Assembly: GCA_025363575.1 (NCBI GenBank)
Contig: JANYDM010000084.1
Location: 1-64,000, forward strand
Reading direction: 5' to 3'
Source: Betaproteobacteria bacterium
GTDB lineage: Bacteria; Pseudomonadota; Gammaproteobacteria; Burkholderiales; SG8-41
DNA length: 64,000 nucleotides
How positions within the stretch are numbered: the first letter of the stretch is position 1; each line of letters starts with the position of its first letter. A program made the position numbers and the translations under genes. The notes beneath the pieces are model-generated. The model was not told the DNA's origin. It did no database searches and saw only the letters and a program-made list of their open reading frames with translations. Positions 18,188 through 26,872 of this stretch are shown here, in pieces.

Positions 18188-19153
18188 ATGCGCAAAGTCC
18201 TGACCGGCTTCGTCGCCGCGTTGACGATTGCCTCGCCGCACGCCGCGGCGGCGGAGGCCTATCCGACCAAGCCGATCCGTTTTGTAGTACCGTTCGCACC
18301 CGGCGGCGGCACCGACATCATCGCGCGCCTCTTCGGGCAGCGGCTGAACGAAGCGCTCGGCCAGCCGGTCGTTGCCGACAATCGCGGCGGCGCCGGCAGT
18401 ACGGTCGGCACCGACATCGTGTGCAAGGCGCCACCCGACGGCTACACGCTGCTGTTGGCGAACATCAGCCTGGCTTTCAATGCATGGCTGTATAAATCGC
18501 TTCCGTATAACGCAGTGCGCGATCTCGCGCCGGTCAGCATGGTGGCGGTGCAGCCCAATATAGTTGTCATCCACCCGTCGGTTCCCGCCAGAACAATCAA
18601 GGAATTCACCGACTACGCGCGCGCCAACCCGGACAAGCTGTCGTACGCGTCGGCCGGCGCCGGCTCGGGCACTCACCTTGCCGGCGAGATGTTGAAGGAC
18701 AGGCTCAAGATCGATATGGTGCATATACCGTACAAAGGCACCGGCCCTGCAATCACTGATCTCGTCGGCGGACAGGTGCAGGTGATGATTTCGACCTTCG
18801 CCTCGGCGCTGCCGCATGTGAGAAGCGGGCGGCTGCGCGCGCTGGGCGTCACTAGCGCGCGGCGATCCGCCGCTACACCCGAAGTGCCGACTCTGATCGA
18901 GGGCGGGGTGCGCGACTATGACTACAGCACGTGGTACGCGTTGTTCCTGCCCGCGCGCGCGCCGCGAACCATCGTCGACAAGCTCAATCAAGCGACACGC
19001 GCCATACTCGCCGACGACGACATGAAGCAGAAGTTCGACGCGCAGGGCGTTGATGCCTGGTCGAGTTCTTCCGCCGAGCTTGGCGCCTACCTGCGCGCTG
19101 AAACAGAAAAGTGGGGCAAAGTCGTGCGCGCGGCAGGTGTGCCCCAACTCTGA
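18188..19153 (+). CDS. Bug/TctC-type solute-binding receptor
   Basis: A 321-residue classical Bug receptor. A signal peptide with an Ala-rich end (HAAAAEA) is followed by PTKPIRFVV, the PFAPGGGTD clamp with conserved Asp, VADNRGGAGS, PPDGYTLLL, HIPYKGTGPAITDL and RLRALGVTSARR. Bug proteins bind carboxylates in the periplasm. It begins at ATG 18188, 22 bp after the aminotransferase stop, with only a weak ribosome site, so expression is probably coupled. The sugar-isomerase-like gene follows. No TctAB pair is directly attached, although one lies 2.7 kb downstream. Confidence 0.9.
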   Translation: MRKVLTGFVAALTIASPHAAAAEAYPTKPIRFVVPFAPGGGTDIIARLFGQRLNEALGQPVVADNRGGAGSTVGTDIVCKAPPDGYTLLLANISLAFNAWLYKSLPYNAVRDLAPVSMVAVQPNIVVIHPSVPARTIKEFTDYARANPDKLSYASAGAGSGTHLAGEMLKDRLKIDMVHIPYKGTGPAITDLVGGQVQVMISTFASALPHVRSGRLRALGVTSARRSAATPEVPTLIEGGVRDYDYSTWYALFLPARAPRTIVDKLNQATRAILADDDMKQKFDAQGVDAWSSSSAELGAYLRAETEKWGKVVRAAGVPQL

Positions 19154-19271
19154 CAAGATCGCGCCGGCACTGCAGGCTGCTATGGTAGAGTTTCAGACGC
19201 AGCAGAGTGCGCAGCATCGCAAGCGAAATATTCCGCGGCGATTATTATTGTGGACAGTAGAGGAGCTCGCA

Positions 19272-20102
19272 TTGGACCTGCGCGAACGCATCGGTATCGA
19301 CCTTGGGCGTCGCGTCAAGCTCGAAGACGGCATCGAGTGGGCTGCGAAGAACGGCGTTCGCTATGTCGATATCCAGCTCGATACCGCGGCCAATGCCGTC
19401 ACCGCTTTCAATGACAAGCGCGCCGCGGCGGTGCGCGAACTCGCCGCCGCGCGCGGGGTTACGCTTGGACTGCATACGCTATCGGCGGTCAATGTCGCCG
19501 AATATTCGCCTTACGTCAGCGATGCGGTCGACGCCTATCTCAAAAGCTATATCGATATTTATCCCAAGCTCGGCGCGCAATGGATAGTCGTGCACGCCGG
19601 CTACCATTTCACCGACGACATCGATATGCGCATGGAAGCCGGCTGCGCGCGGCTGCAGCGCATCGTCGACTACGCCGAAAAAAAAGGCGCGGTGCTCCTT
19701 CTCGAGAATCTGAACAACGAGCCGGCCGACGCCGAAGTGCATTACCTCGCGCATACCGTCGACGAATGGCTGTATTACTTCGAGCGCATCGAATCGCCGA
19801 ACTTCCGCATGTCGTTCACCGCGAACCACGCACACCTGGTGTCCGACGGCGTGGACGGCTTCATAGATGCGATCGATTTTTCGCGCGTCGGCGAAGTGCG
19901 TCTTGCCGACTGCATGCGCCTGGGCAAGGAGCAGCACCTGAAGCCGGGCGACGGCGATCTCGACTTCGGCAAACTGTTCAAGCGCATCGAGAGCAAAGGT
20001 TTCAAGGGGCACTACATCAACGCATTTGGCACCCTGGAGGACATGCTGGCCGGGCGCGAATACCAACTCAGGAAAGCGCGCGAAGCCGGCGTTGCCGTGT
20101 GA
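19272..20102 (+). CDS. Sugar phosphate isomerase/epimerase-like TIM barrel (AP endonuclease 2 family)
   Basis: A 276-residue protein of the xylose-isomerase-like TIM-barrel family, which includes hydroxypyruvate isomerase, myo-inosose enzymes and endonuclease IV. Likely metal and acid positions are visible in VVHAGYHF, LLLENLNNEP, SFTANHAH and the C-terminal GDGDLDF. The frame is open further upstream, but GAGGAG at 19260-19265 lies 6 bp before TTG 19272 and gives a family-like N-terminus (LDLRERIGIDLG), so TTG is chosen. ATG 19182 is the alternative. It sits between receptor genes. The reaction is unknown. Confidence 0.78.
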   Translation: MDLRERIGIDLGRRVKLEDGIEWAAKNGVRYVDIQLDTAANAVTAFNDKRAAAVRELAAARGVTLGLHTLSAVNVAEYSPYVSDAVDAYLKSYIDIYPKLGAQWIVVHAGYHFTDDIDMRMEAGCARLQRIVDYAEKKGAVLLLENLNNEPADAEVHYLAHTVDEWLYYFERIESPNFRMSFTANHAHLVSDGVDGFIDAIDFSRVGEVRLADCMRLGKEQHLKPGDGDLDFGKLFKRIESKGFKGHYINAFGTLEDMLAGREYQLRKAREAGVAV

Positions 20103-20205
20103 AGATTCCGGCGCAGACAGCGCTAGGCGGACCTGCCTGCTAGACTATCGTCACTAAAGTTTCGTCACGCCTGTGATCGCGGCGTCTAATTCAACAGGAG
20201 GAGTC

Positions 20206-21228
20206 ATGATTAAATCGATCCGTAATTTTCTGCACGGCGTCGCGCATCTGCCGCTAGTGGCGGCGTTGGCCGCTGCAATCGGCGCATCAGCGGCGACGGC
20301 CGCCGAGTGGCAGCCAACCAAGCCGGTTGAAATCGTCGTTGCCGCGGGCGCCGGCGGCGCCTCCGACCAGATGGCGCGCATGATGCAGGCGACGATCCAG
20401 AAGAACAACCTGATGAAGCAGCCGATGATTGTCACGCTGAAAGGCGGGGCGTCGGGCGCCGAGGCGCTGATGTACATGAAGGGTAGCCCCGGCGATCCGC
20501 ATAAAGTCCTGATCGCATATTCGCTGATCTACATGCTGCCGCTGTCGGCCAAGATCCCATTCGACTGGCGCGAGTTGACGCCGGTGTCGGTCATTGCGCT
20601 CGACCAGTTCGTGCTGTGGGACAACACGACGCTGCCCTATAAAAACGTGAAGGAATTCGTCGCAGCGGCAAAAAGCGCGAATCCGCCATTCAAAATGGGC
20701 GGCACCGGCTCGCGTCGCGAGGACCACGTCCTCACCGTATTCATGGAAAAAAAGACGGGCGCGAAATTCGCGTACCTGCCGTACAAATCCGGCGGCGAGG
20801 CCGCAACGCAGCTCGTCGGCAACCACACCGCGGCCAACGTGAACAATCCGTCTGAAAACCTCGAAGTGTGGCGCGCGGGACAGGTGCGCGCGCTGTGCGT
20901 GTTCGACAAAGAGCGCATCAACTACCGGACCAAGGTGACCGACACGCAATCATGGCACGATATCCCGACGTGCAAGGAAGAAGGTCTGGACGTGCAGTAC
21001 CTGATGCTGCGCGCGATGTTCCTGCCGGGAAAGGTGACTGCCGAGCAGACCGCGTTCTATATCGATCTCTTCAGGAAGGTTTCGCAAACCGCCGACTTCA
21101 AGGATTACATGGAAAAACAGGCTCTCAAGCCGATCTTCCTGACCGGCCCCGACATGCTGAAATTTCTCGACGAGGATGAAGCGCTGAACAAGAGCCTGAT
21201 GACCGAGGCAGGATTTGTCGCTCCTTGA
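20206..21228 (+). CDS. tctC: Tripartite tricarboxylate transporter receptor TctC
   Basis: A 340-residue periplasmic receptor that belongs with the membrane subunits immediately downstream. A long signal peptide ends near residue 32 (ATAAE). The clamp reads VAAGAGGASDQ, and the receptor is of the divergent TctC subtype (LKGGASGAEAL, YLPYKSGGEAATQLVG, RALCVFDKER) like the one at 56683. AGGAGGAG directly before ATG 20206 gives a strong start and overrules an upstream codon. With TctB and TctA it forms a secondary carboxylate transporter. The ligand is not predictable. Confidence 0.9.
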   Translation: MIKSIRNFLHGVAHLPLVAALAAAIGASAATAAEWQPTKPVEIVVAAGAGGASDQMARMMQATIQKNNLMKQPMIVTLKGGASGAEALMYMKGSPGDPHKVLIAYSLIYMLPLSAKIPFDWRELTPVSVIALDQFVLWDNTTLPYKNVKEFVAAAKSANPPFKMGGTGSRREDHVLTVFMEKKTGAKFAYLPYKSGGEAATQLVGNHTAANVNNPSENLEVWRAGQVRALCVFDKERINYRTKVTDTQSWHDIPTCKEEGLDVQYLMLRAMFLPGKVTAEQTAFYIDLFRKVSQTADFKDYMEKQALKPIFLTGPDMLKFLDEDEALNKSLMTEAGFVAP

Positions 21229-21273
21229 GAGCGCGCTATCTCGCGCTCGTCGCTTCAAGAATAAGAACAGGCC

Positions 21274-21816
21274 ATGGCCGAATCCCAAAACGAAATCGTC
21301 GTCGATGATCCGGCGGCGCCCGCCGCGGATTCGCCCGCAGTAGCCAGCACACGCGCGGTCGAAATCGTCACTTCGTTGGTGCTGCTGGCGTTCGCCGCAT
21401 TGATGGCGTTCGACAATTGGCGCAGCGGCATGGGGTGGGCGCCGGACGGACCGCGTGCGGGCTATTTCCCGTTCTATCTTTCCATCGTCCTTGGCGCCTC
21501 CAGCCTGTTCGGCCTTATCAAAGCACTGCGCAACCGCGAAGGCGCCGGTGACACCTTCGTGACCCGCGACCAGCTGCGCCGCGTGCTGCAGGTATTCGTC
21601 CCGACCTGCCTGTTTTGCCTCGTGACCCAGTGGCTGGGCCTCTACATCGCGAGCCTCCTGCTGGTGGCGGGCTTCATGCGGTTTATCGGGCGCATCGCAT
21701 GGTGGAAATCGCTGCTCACGAGCGTCATCTTCACGCTTGCCATGTTCATCACGTTCGAGGTGGCGTTCGACGTGATCATGCCGAAGGGGCCGGTCGAAGC
21801 CCTGTTCGGCCACTAG
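21274..21816 (+). CDS. tctB: Tripartite tricarboxylate transporter small subunit TctB
   Basis: A 180-residue protein with four hydrophobic helices and a polar, Ala/Pro-rich N-terminal tail of about 25 residues, the pattern of TctB. The GWAPDGPRAGYFPFYLS loop after helix 1 is typical of this family. It is the small membrane subunit that pairs with TctA. It lies 45 bp after tctC and 17 bp before tctA, all in one direction, so the three genes form an operon. Confidence 0.9.
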   Translation: MAESQNEIVVDDPAAPAADSPAVASTRAVEIVTSLVLLAFAALMAFDNWRSGMGWAPDGPRAGYFPFYLSIVLGASSLFGLIKALRNREGAGDTFVTRDQLRRVLQVFVPTCLFCLVTQWLGLYIASLLLVAGFMRFIGRIAWWKSLLTSVIFTLAMFITFEVAFDVIMPKGPVEALFGH

Positions 21817-21833
21817 AGAACAGGGAATACGCC

Positions 21834-23339
21834 ATGGAAGCTCTGGGCCTGCTGCTGCACGGTTTTCATGTCTTGCTGACCGTCAAGACGCTGTCGTTGA
21901 TGATGGTGGGACTGGTGCTTGGCATCTTCGTGGGCGTGCTGCCCGGTCTCGGCGGCCCGAACGGCGTCGCCATCCTGCTGCCCCTCACGTTCACGATGGA
22001 TCCGACGTCCGCGATCGTGATGCTGTCGTGCATCTACTGGGGCGCCCTGTTCGGCGGCGCGATCACTTCCATTCTGTTCAATATCCCCGGCGAAGCGTGG
22101 TCGGTGGCGACGACGTTCGACGGTTATCCAATGGCGCAGCAGGGCCGCGCCGCCGAGGCGCTCACCGCCGCATTCACGTCGTCGTTCATCGGTTCGCTGG
22201 TCGCCGTCCTGCTGATCACCTTTCTCGCACCCGGCATTGCATCGTTCGCATTGCGTTTCGGGCCACCGGAGTTTTTCGCCGTTTACTTCCTTACCTTCTG
22301 CTCGTTCGTCGGTCTGGGCAAGGAGGAAAAACACAAGACTTTGATCTCTATGTCGCTTGGTCTGCTGATCGCCGGCATCGGGATGGACACGGTGTCGGCG
22401 CAATTGCGCATGACCTTCGGCTGGAGCGAACTGTACCGCGGCATCAACTTTCTGGTCGCGGTAATCGGCCTCTTCGGCATCAGCGAAATCCTGCTGACGA
22501 TGGAAGAGCGGCTTGCGCTGCGCGGTCACTCGGCGAAAATCAGCCTGCGCGTGGTGTGGAGCGTATGGAAAGACCTGCCGCGCTATTGGGCGACACTCCT
22601 GCGTTCATCCGCGATCGGCTGCTGGCTGGGCATTACGCCGGGCGGCGCGATTGCCGCCTCGTTCATGGGCTATAACGTGGCCAAACGCTTTGCCAAGGAC
22701 AAGGAAAGCTTCGGCAAAGGACGCATCGAAGGCGTGTTCGCGCCGGAAACGGCCGCGCATGCGTCTGGGACCGCGGCATTGCTGCCCATGCTTGCGTTGG
22801 GCATCCCCGGGTCCGGCACGGCGGCGATTTTGCTCGGCGGCCTGATGGTGTGGGGGCTCAATCCCGGCCCCCTGCTGTTCGTCGAGCACAAGGATTTCGT
22901 GTGGGGCCTGATCGCTTCGATGTACCTGGGCAATGTGGTCGGACTTGTGATGGTACTGTCGACGGTGCCGCTGTTTGCCGCCGTGCTGCGGGTCCCGTTC
23001 GCTGCCATCGCACCCATGATCGTCGTTTCGTGCGCCGTCGGCGCCTATGCAATCCAGAACGCAATGTTCGATATCTGGCTGATGCTGGGTTTCGGCGTCG
23101 TCGGCTATGTGTTCAAGAAAATCGGTATCCCGCTCGCCCCTTTCACGCTGGCGCTGGTGCTCGGCAATCGCGCAGAAGACTCATTCCGCCTGTCGATGAT
23201 AGGCGCGGGCGGCGACATGCGCGTGTTCTGGTCGAACGGGCTGGTCGGATCAATCACGACGCTTGCACTGGTGCTGCTGTTCTGGTCCTTGATCGCCCAT
23301 GCGTGGGGGCGCCTGATGGGTGCGCGGGCAAAGCCATGA
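21834..23339 (+). CDS. tctA: Tripartite tricarboxylate transporter large subunit TctA
   Basis: A 501-residue polytopic membrane protein, normal TctA length with 11-12 helices. Hallmarks are GVLPGLGGPNGVAILLPLTF, YWGALFGGAITSILFNIPGE and a second inverted repeat half with LALGIPGSGTAAILLGGL. It carries the transport path. ATG 21834 (MEALGLLLHG) is chosen over an open frame that extends back into tctB. It is the only TctA in the window, so it may serve several of the orphan Bug receptors. A further Bug gene follows after 61 bp. Confidence 0.93.
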   Translation: MEALGLLLHGFHVLLTVKTLSLMMVGLVLGIFVGVLPGLGGPNGVAILLPLTFTMDPTSAIVMLSCIYWGALFGGAITSILFNIPGEAWSVATTFDGYPMAQQGRAAEALTAAFTSSFIGSLVAVLLITFLAPGIASFALRFGPPEFFAVYFLTFCSFVGLGKEEKHKTLISMSLGLLIAGIGMDTVSAQLRMTFGWSELYRGINFLVAVIGLFGISEILLTMEERLALRGHSAKISLRVVWSVWKDLPRYWATLLRSSAIGCWLGITPGGAIAASFMGYNVAKRFAKDKESFGKGRIEGVFAPETAAHASGTAALLPMLALGIPGSGTAAILLGGLMVWGLNPGPLLFVEHKDFVWGLIASMYLGNVVGLVMVLSTVPLFAAVLRVPFAAIAPMIVVSCAVGAYAIQNAMFDIWLMLGFGVVGYVFKKIGIPLAPFTLALVLGNRAEDSFRLSMIGAGGDMRVFWSNGLVGSITTLALVLLFWSLIAHAWGRLMGARAKP

Positions 23340-23400
23340 ACCAGCCGCGAAATCCAGCGGCGCCGGTGCGCAGTTTCAATATCGACCCCGGGGGTAAGGC

Positions 23401-24369
23401 ATGAATAAACTCGCGCGCATGGCGACTGCGTTACTTCTGACGTTCGGTCCCCCGGTCGTGCTGGCCCAGGCTTATCCGGTCAAACCCATCCGCATGCTGA
23501 TCGGATTCGCGCCCGGCGGAGGCACCGATATTGTCGGCCGTATCGTCGCGCAGAAACTCGGCGAAGCGCTCGGCCAACAGGTCATTGCCGACAACCGCGC
23601 GGGCGCGAGCGGCCAGCTCGCCGCGGAACTCGTGGCCAAAGCCGCGCCCGACGGCTATACGATCATGATGGCGCATATCGCGGCCATCTCCATCCTGCCC
23701 TCGCTCGTCAACAAGCTGCCATACGACGCGCTGAAGGATTTCGCGCCGGTGTCGCTGGCCGCCATCGGGCCCAATCTGCTGGTCGTGCATCCGTCGGTGC
23801 CGGTCAGGAGTGTGAGGGAGCTCGTCGCGCTGGCAAAATCACACCCGGGCGCGCTGCAATATGCGTCAGCCGGCGCCGGAACCGTGCAACATCTCGCCGG
23901 CGAATTATTCAAGTTGCAGGCCAAGGTCGATATTCTGCATGTTCCCTACAAGGGCAGCGGGCAGTCGCTTATCGATCTCATTGCCGGCCACGTGCACATG
24001 GATTTCGACTCGGTGCCGCCCGTCATCAACCACGTGCGCCAGGGTAAGCTGCGCGCGCTGGCCGTCACGTCGGGGAAACGGTTTTCTCTGCTGCCGGACA
24101 TGCCGACCATCGAAGAAGCCGGCATACCCGGTTTCGACATGAGCACATGGTGGGGCATAGTAACGCCGGCCGGAGTCGGTAAAGACATCGTCAACAAGCT
24201 CAGCAGCGAGATGGTGAAATCGCTCCGGCAACCGGAAGTTCGCGAGAAGATCGCGGGCGTGGGGGCCGAAACAGTGGGCAATACACCCGAGGAATTCGCG
24301 GCATACATACGCGCCGAGAGCGAGAAATACGCGCGCATCGTCAAGGCGGCGAATATCAAGCTCGACTGA
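23401..24369 (+). CDS. Bug/TctC-type solute-binding receptor
   Basis: A 322-residue classical Bug receptor. The signal peptide ends near VVLAQA. Then come VKPIRMLIG, the clamp FAPGGGTD, VIADNRAGASG, APDGYTIMM, HVPYKGSGQSLIDL, KLRALAVTSGKR and DMPTIEEAGIPGF. A GGGGGTAAGG ribosome site precedes ATG 23401. It follows tctA by 61 bp and precedes a crotonase by 23 bp, so it may be a second receptor for the same TctAB pair. Confidence 0.92.
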   Translation: MNKLARMATALLLTFGPPVVLAQAYPVKPIRMLIGFAPGGGTDIVGRIVAQKLGEALGQQVIADNRAGASGQLAAELVAKAAPDGYTIMMAHIAAISILPSLVNKLPYDALKDFAPVSLAAIGPNLLVVHPSVPVRSVRELVALAKSHPGALQYASAGAGTVQHLAGELFKLQAKVDILHVPYKGSGQSLIDLIAGHVHMDFDSVPPVINHVRQGKLRALAVTSGKRFSLLPDMPTIEEAGIPGFDMSTWWGIVTPAGVGKDIVNKLSSEMVKSLRQPEVREKIAGVGAETVGNTPEEFAAYIRAESEKYARIVKAANIKLD

Positions 24370-24392
24370 TGCAGGCGTTCTGAGAATCCACC

Positions 24393-25169
24393 ATGCAACC
24401 GGTACTGGTCGCGCGCGAAGGTGATACAGCCACCGTCACGCTGAATAATCCCGCAAAACTCAACGCTCTCAACAAGCCAATGTGGGAAGCACTGGGCGCT
24501 GCCATGCGCCAACTGTCCACCGACGATGGGCTCCGTTGCGTCGTGCTGCGCGGCGCGGGCGACAAGGCATTCGCTGCCGGTGCGGATATTTCCGAATTCG
24601 CGAGCGAGCGTGCCGACGTGCGGCAGGCCAGGAGTTATGGCGAACTTATTCACGCGACCATGCAATCGATCGCGCTTTGCCGACACCCGGTTATCGCCAG
24701 GATCAAAGGCGCCTGCGTCGGCGGCGGGCTCGAGATTGCCGCGATGTGCGATATACGCATTTGCGGCGAGTCGAGCCGGTTCGGCGTACCGATCAAAAAC
24801 CTCGGTCTGACCATGGGCTACGGCGAATTGCAAGGCGTGCTTGCGCTGGTCGGGCGTGCGGTCGCGCTGGAAATTCTGCTTGAAGGCCGCGTGTTCGACG
24901 CCGCGGAAGCGCTGCAAAAGCGTCTGGTCAATCGCGTGGTGGTGGACGCGGAGCTGGACACTGAAACGCGCGCGCTCGCGGCACGCATTGCTGCCGGCGC
25001 GCCGCTGGTGGCGCGCTGGCACAAGCAATACATCGAGCGGCTGTCGGTAGTAGCGCAAATCCCGGCGCAGGAATGGGACGCAGGCTACGCGTGTTTTAAT
25101 ACCGCTGACTACCGCGAGGGCGTGGCCGCTTTTCTGGCCAAACGCAAGCCGCGATTCGAAGGACGCTGA
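24393..25169 (+). CDS. Enoyl-CoA hydratase/isomerase (crotonase) family
   Basis: A 258-residue crotonase. AAGADISEF and KGACVGGGLEIA supply the oxyanion hole and the first Glu. The region that should hold the second catalytic Glu reads FGVPIKNLG, so simple enoyl-CoA hydration is doubtful. It is a close paralogue of the minus-strand crotonase at 5709-6491: both have the same KGACVGGGLEIA, ILLEGRV and LVARWHKQ stretches. The stop overlaps the start of the next gene (TGATG). The acyl-CoA substrate is unknown. Confidence 0.87.
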   Translation: MQPVLVAREGDTATVTLNNPAKLNALNKPMWEALGAAMRQLSTDDGLRCVVLRGAGDKAFAAGADISEFASERADVRQARSYGELIHATMQSIALCRHPVIARIKGACVGGGLEIAAMCDIRICGESSRFGVPIKNLGLTMGYGELQGVLALVGRAVALEILLEGRVFDAAEALQKRLVNRVVVDAELDTETRALAARIAAGAPLVARWHKQYIERLSVVAQIPAQEWDAGYACFNTADYREGVAAFLAKRKPRFEGR

Positions 25170-25936
25170 TGCATCGGCTCGTGCTGTTTTTCATTGTGCT
25201 CTTCGCCGCATGCCTGCCGGCAGCGGCGCAGACGGGCGATGACAAGATCGCGCCGGATTACTCGCGCGAAAAACGCTGGGCTGATGAAATTACGCCCGGT
25301 CTCGTGGTGGGTGATGCGGTTTACCTGCAGCAGAAATCCGGCCACAAGTTCCTCGCCCTATATGCGGTAGCGCAGCCAGTGCGCGCCGCAGTAATCGTGG
25401 TGCATGGTCTCGGCGTCAACCCGGACTGGGCATTGATAGGCGCCTTACGCAGCGGCCTTGCTGACAATGGCTATGCGACGCTATCGGTGCAAATGCCGGT
25501 ATTGGCGGCCGATGGTCTTGGCGATGCTTATCCGGCGCTGTTTCCCGACGCGGCGGAGCGCATTGCCGCGGCCGTTGCGTTTTTAAAGAGCAAAGGCCAC
25601 CGCAATATCGCGCTCGCCGCGCATAGCATGGGCGCCCGCATGAGCAACTACTATCTTGCCGCGACGCCGGACAACGCGATAGCGGCATGGATCGCGATCG
25701 GCATCAGCAACGGCGACATCGCGAGTGCCGGCAAACTGCACATGCCGGTGCTCGACATTTACGGTGAGCGCGATTTTCCGCTGGTCCGGCAACGCGCGGA
25801 CGCGCGAGCAGTGTCTTTGAAAAAGCTTAAGGGGTCGGCGCAAATCGAAGTCGCGGGCGCCGACCATTTTTTCGCTGGCAGCGAGGGAGAGCTGGTGAAG
25901 CAAGTGAAGCGGTTTCTGGACCGCACCGTCCGCTAG
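25169..25936 (+). CDS. Secreted alpha/beta hydrolase, DUF3530-like
   Basis: A 255-residue protein with a clear Sec signal peptide ending near residue 21 (LPAAAQ). The mature part is an alpha/beta hydrolase: VVHGLGVNPDW resembles an oxyanion-hole loop, Ser is in AAHSMGAR, Asp in YGERDFP and His in GADHFF. It resembles the DUF3530 group of periplasmic or membrane-associated proteins with unknown substrate. Its ATG overlaps the crotonase stop by one base, so it is cotranslated, yet it acts outside the cytoplasm and may have no metabolic link. Confidence 0.75.
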   Translation: MHRLVLFFIVLFAACLPAAAQTGDDKIAPDYSREKRWADEITPGLVVGDAVYLQQKSGHKFLALYAVAQPVRAAVIVVHGLGVNPDWALIGALRSGLADNGYATLSVQMPVLAADGLGDAYPALFPDAAERIAAAVAFLKSKGHRNIALAAHSMGARMSNYYLAATPDNAIAAWIAIGISNGDIASAGKLHMPVLDIYGERDFPLVRQRADARAVSLKKLKGSAQIEVAGADHFFAGSEGELVKQVKRFLDRTVR

Positions 25937-25942
25937 ACGATC

Positions 25943-26572
25943 ATGAGCGCCCATGACGAGGCTACGGTATTCATCGTCGACGATGATGCTGCGTTTTGCG
26001 ATGTGCTCGGGCGCAAGCTCGCCGCCGTCGGCCATCGCGTTGCAGTTTATGCAGATGCCAAAGGCTTTCTTGCCGACTATGACGGGCGGCATGCCGGCTG
26101 CCTGGTGCTCGAGCTGAGCTTACCGGGCATGGATGGTTTCGAGCTGCAGGACGAACTCCGTCGGCGCGCCCTGGCAGTCCCGGTGATTTTCCTGACCGGC
26201 CACGGCAACGTGGCGCTTGCCGTTAGCGCTATCAAGCGCGGCGCCTTGGATTTTTTCGAAAAACCGGCGGACTCTGCGCAACTCGGCGCGGCGATCGACA
26301 AGGCGCTCAAGCTCGACGCCGGACGGCGCCGCGAACACGCACGCAGGAAAACCCTTGCGGCGCGGCTCGACAAGCTGACGTCGCGCGAACGCGAGATCAT
26401 GCGCTTCGTCGTCGCGGGCAAAATGAACAAGACCATGGCGGACGAAATGTGCATCAGCATCAAGACCGTCGAAGCGCATCGCGCCAAGGTCATGCAGAAG
26501 ATGGGCGTCGATTCTGTCGCCGAGCTCGTCCAGCTCGCTCTCGAGCACGGCCAGACGCGCGGACTGCATTAG
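25943..26572 (+). CDS. Orphan FixJ/NarL-type response regulator with Glu at the phosphoacceptor position
   Basis: A 209-residue two-domain regulator: receiver (about 8-125) and LuxR-type helix-turn-helix (about 145-205, LTSREREIMRFV and SIKTVEAHRAKV). The acidic cluster Asp13-15, Thr85 and Lys107 are all present. The residue that should be the phosphorylated Asp is Glu57 (codon GAG at 26111-26113, in LVLELSLPGMDG). Glu often mimics aspartyl phosphate, so the protein may be constitutively active or phosphorylation-independent. No histidine kinase gene lies nearby. It precedes a 300-bp spacer with two palindromes and the MFS gene, a likely target. Confidence 0.88.
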   Translation: MSAHDEATVFIVDDDAAFCDVLGRKLAAVGHRVAVYADAKGFLADYDGRHAGCLVLELSLPGMDGFELQDELRRRALAVPVIFLTGHGNVALAVSAIKRGALDFFEKPADSAQLGAAIDKALKLDAGRRREHARRKTLAARLDKLTSREREIMRFVVAGKMNKTMADEMCISIKTVEAHRAKVMQKMGVDSVAELVQLALEHGQTRGLH

Positions 26573-26712
26573 TGATTTGAGTAGGGTTTGCGGCCCGCGC
26601 GCGATGATATCGAGGCGCACGCCACTATGCAGACGACATGGCGGCCCGAAATGGGCGCTTTCTTACCGATTTCTTACTAAAACGGCCCGCTAGCCCCGTA
26701 TCGATGGAGACT

Positions 26713-26728
26713 TTAGGGTTATCCCTAA
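26713..26728. promoter_or_regulatory. Palindrome TTAGGG-N4-CCCTAA
   Basis: Perfect 6-bp arms with a 4-bp centre, about 145 bp before the MFS start. It could be an operator for a LuxR/NarL-type dimer such as the adjacent regulator; this is inference from position and symmetry. Confidence 0.4.
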
Positions 26729-26777
26729 TAGCTGAAATTACCATGCGACGGCTATCGTCAGTCGCGCGTAGGGGTCA

Positions 26778-26799
26778 TGACGTGACATTTGTCACGTCA
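26778..26799. promoter_or_regulatory. CRP/FNR-like palindrome upstream of the MFS gene
   Basis: Perfect 10-bp arms (TGACGTGACA / TGTCACGTCA) around a TT centre. Inside it is CGTGA-N6-TCACG, which fits the GTGA-N6-TCAC core of the CRP/FNR superfamily, centred about 84 bp before the start codon. Confidence 0.5.
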
Positions 26800-26872
26800 G
26801 CTATCCACAAAAATTACTGCCCCGCGTTTTCAGCGACGTCACTTCGCTGTTGAACACCAAAGGAGAAAATCA

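Larger units (their letters stand above)
26573..26872. other. 300-bp non-coding spacer, regulatory
   Basis: No credible gene is present. The stretch is less GC-rich than its neighbours and holds two palindromes, entered separately, followed by an AAAGGAG ribosome site immediately before the MFS gene. It most likely contains the promoter and operators of that transporter. Confidence 0.5.
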
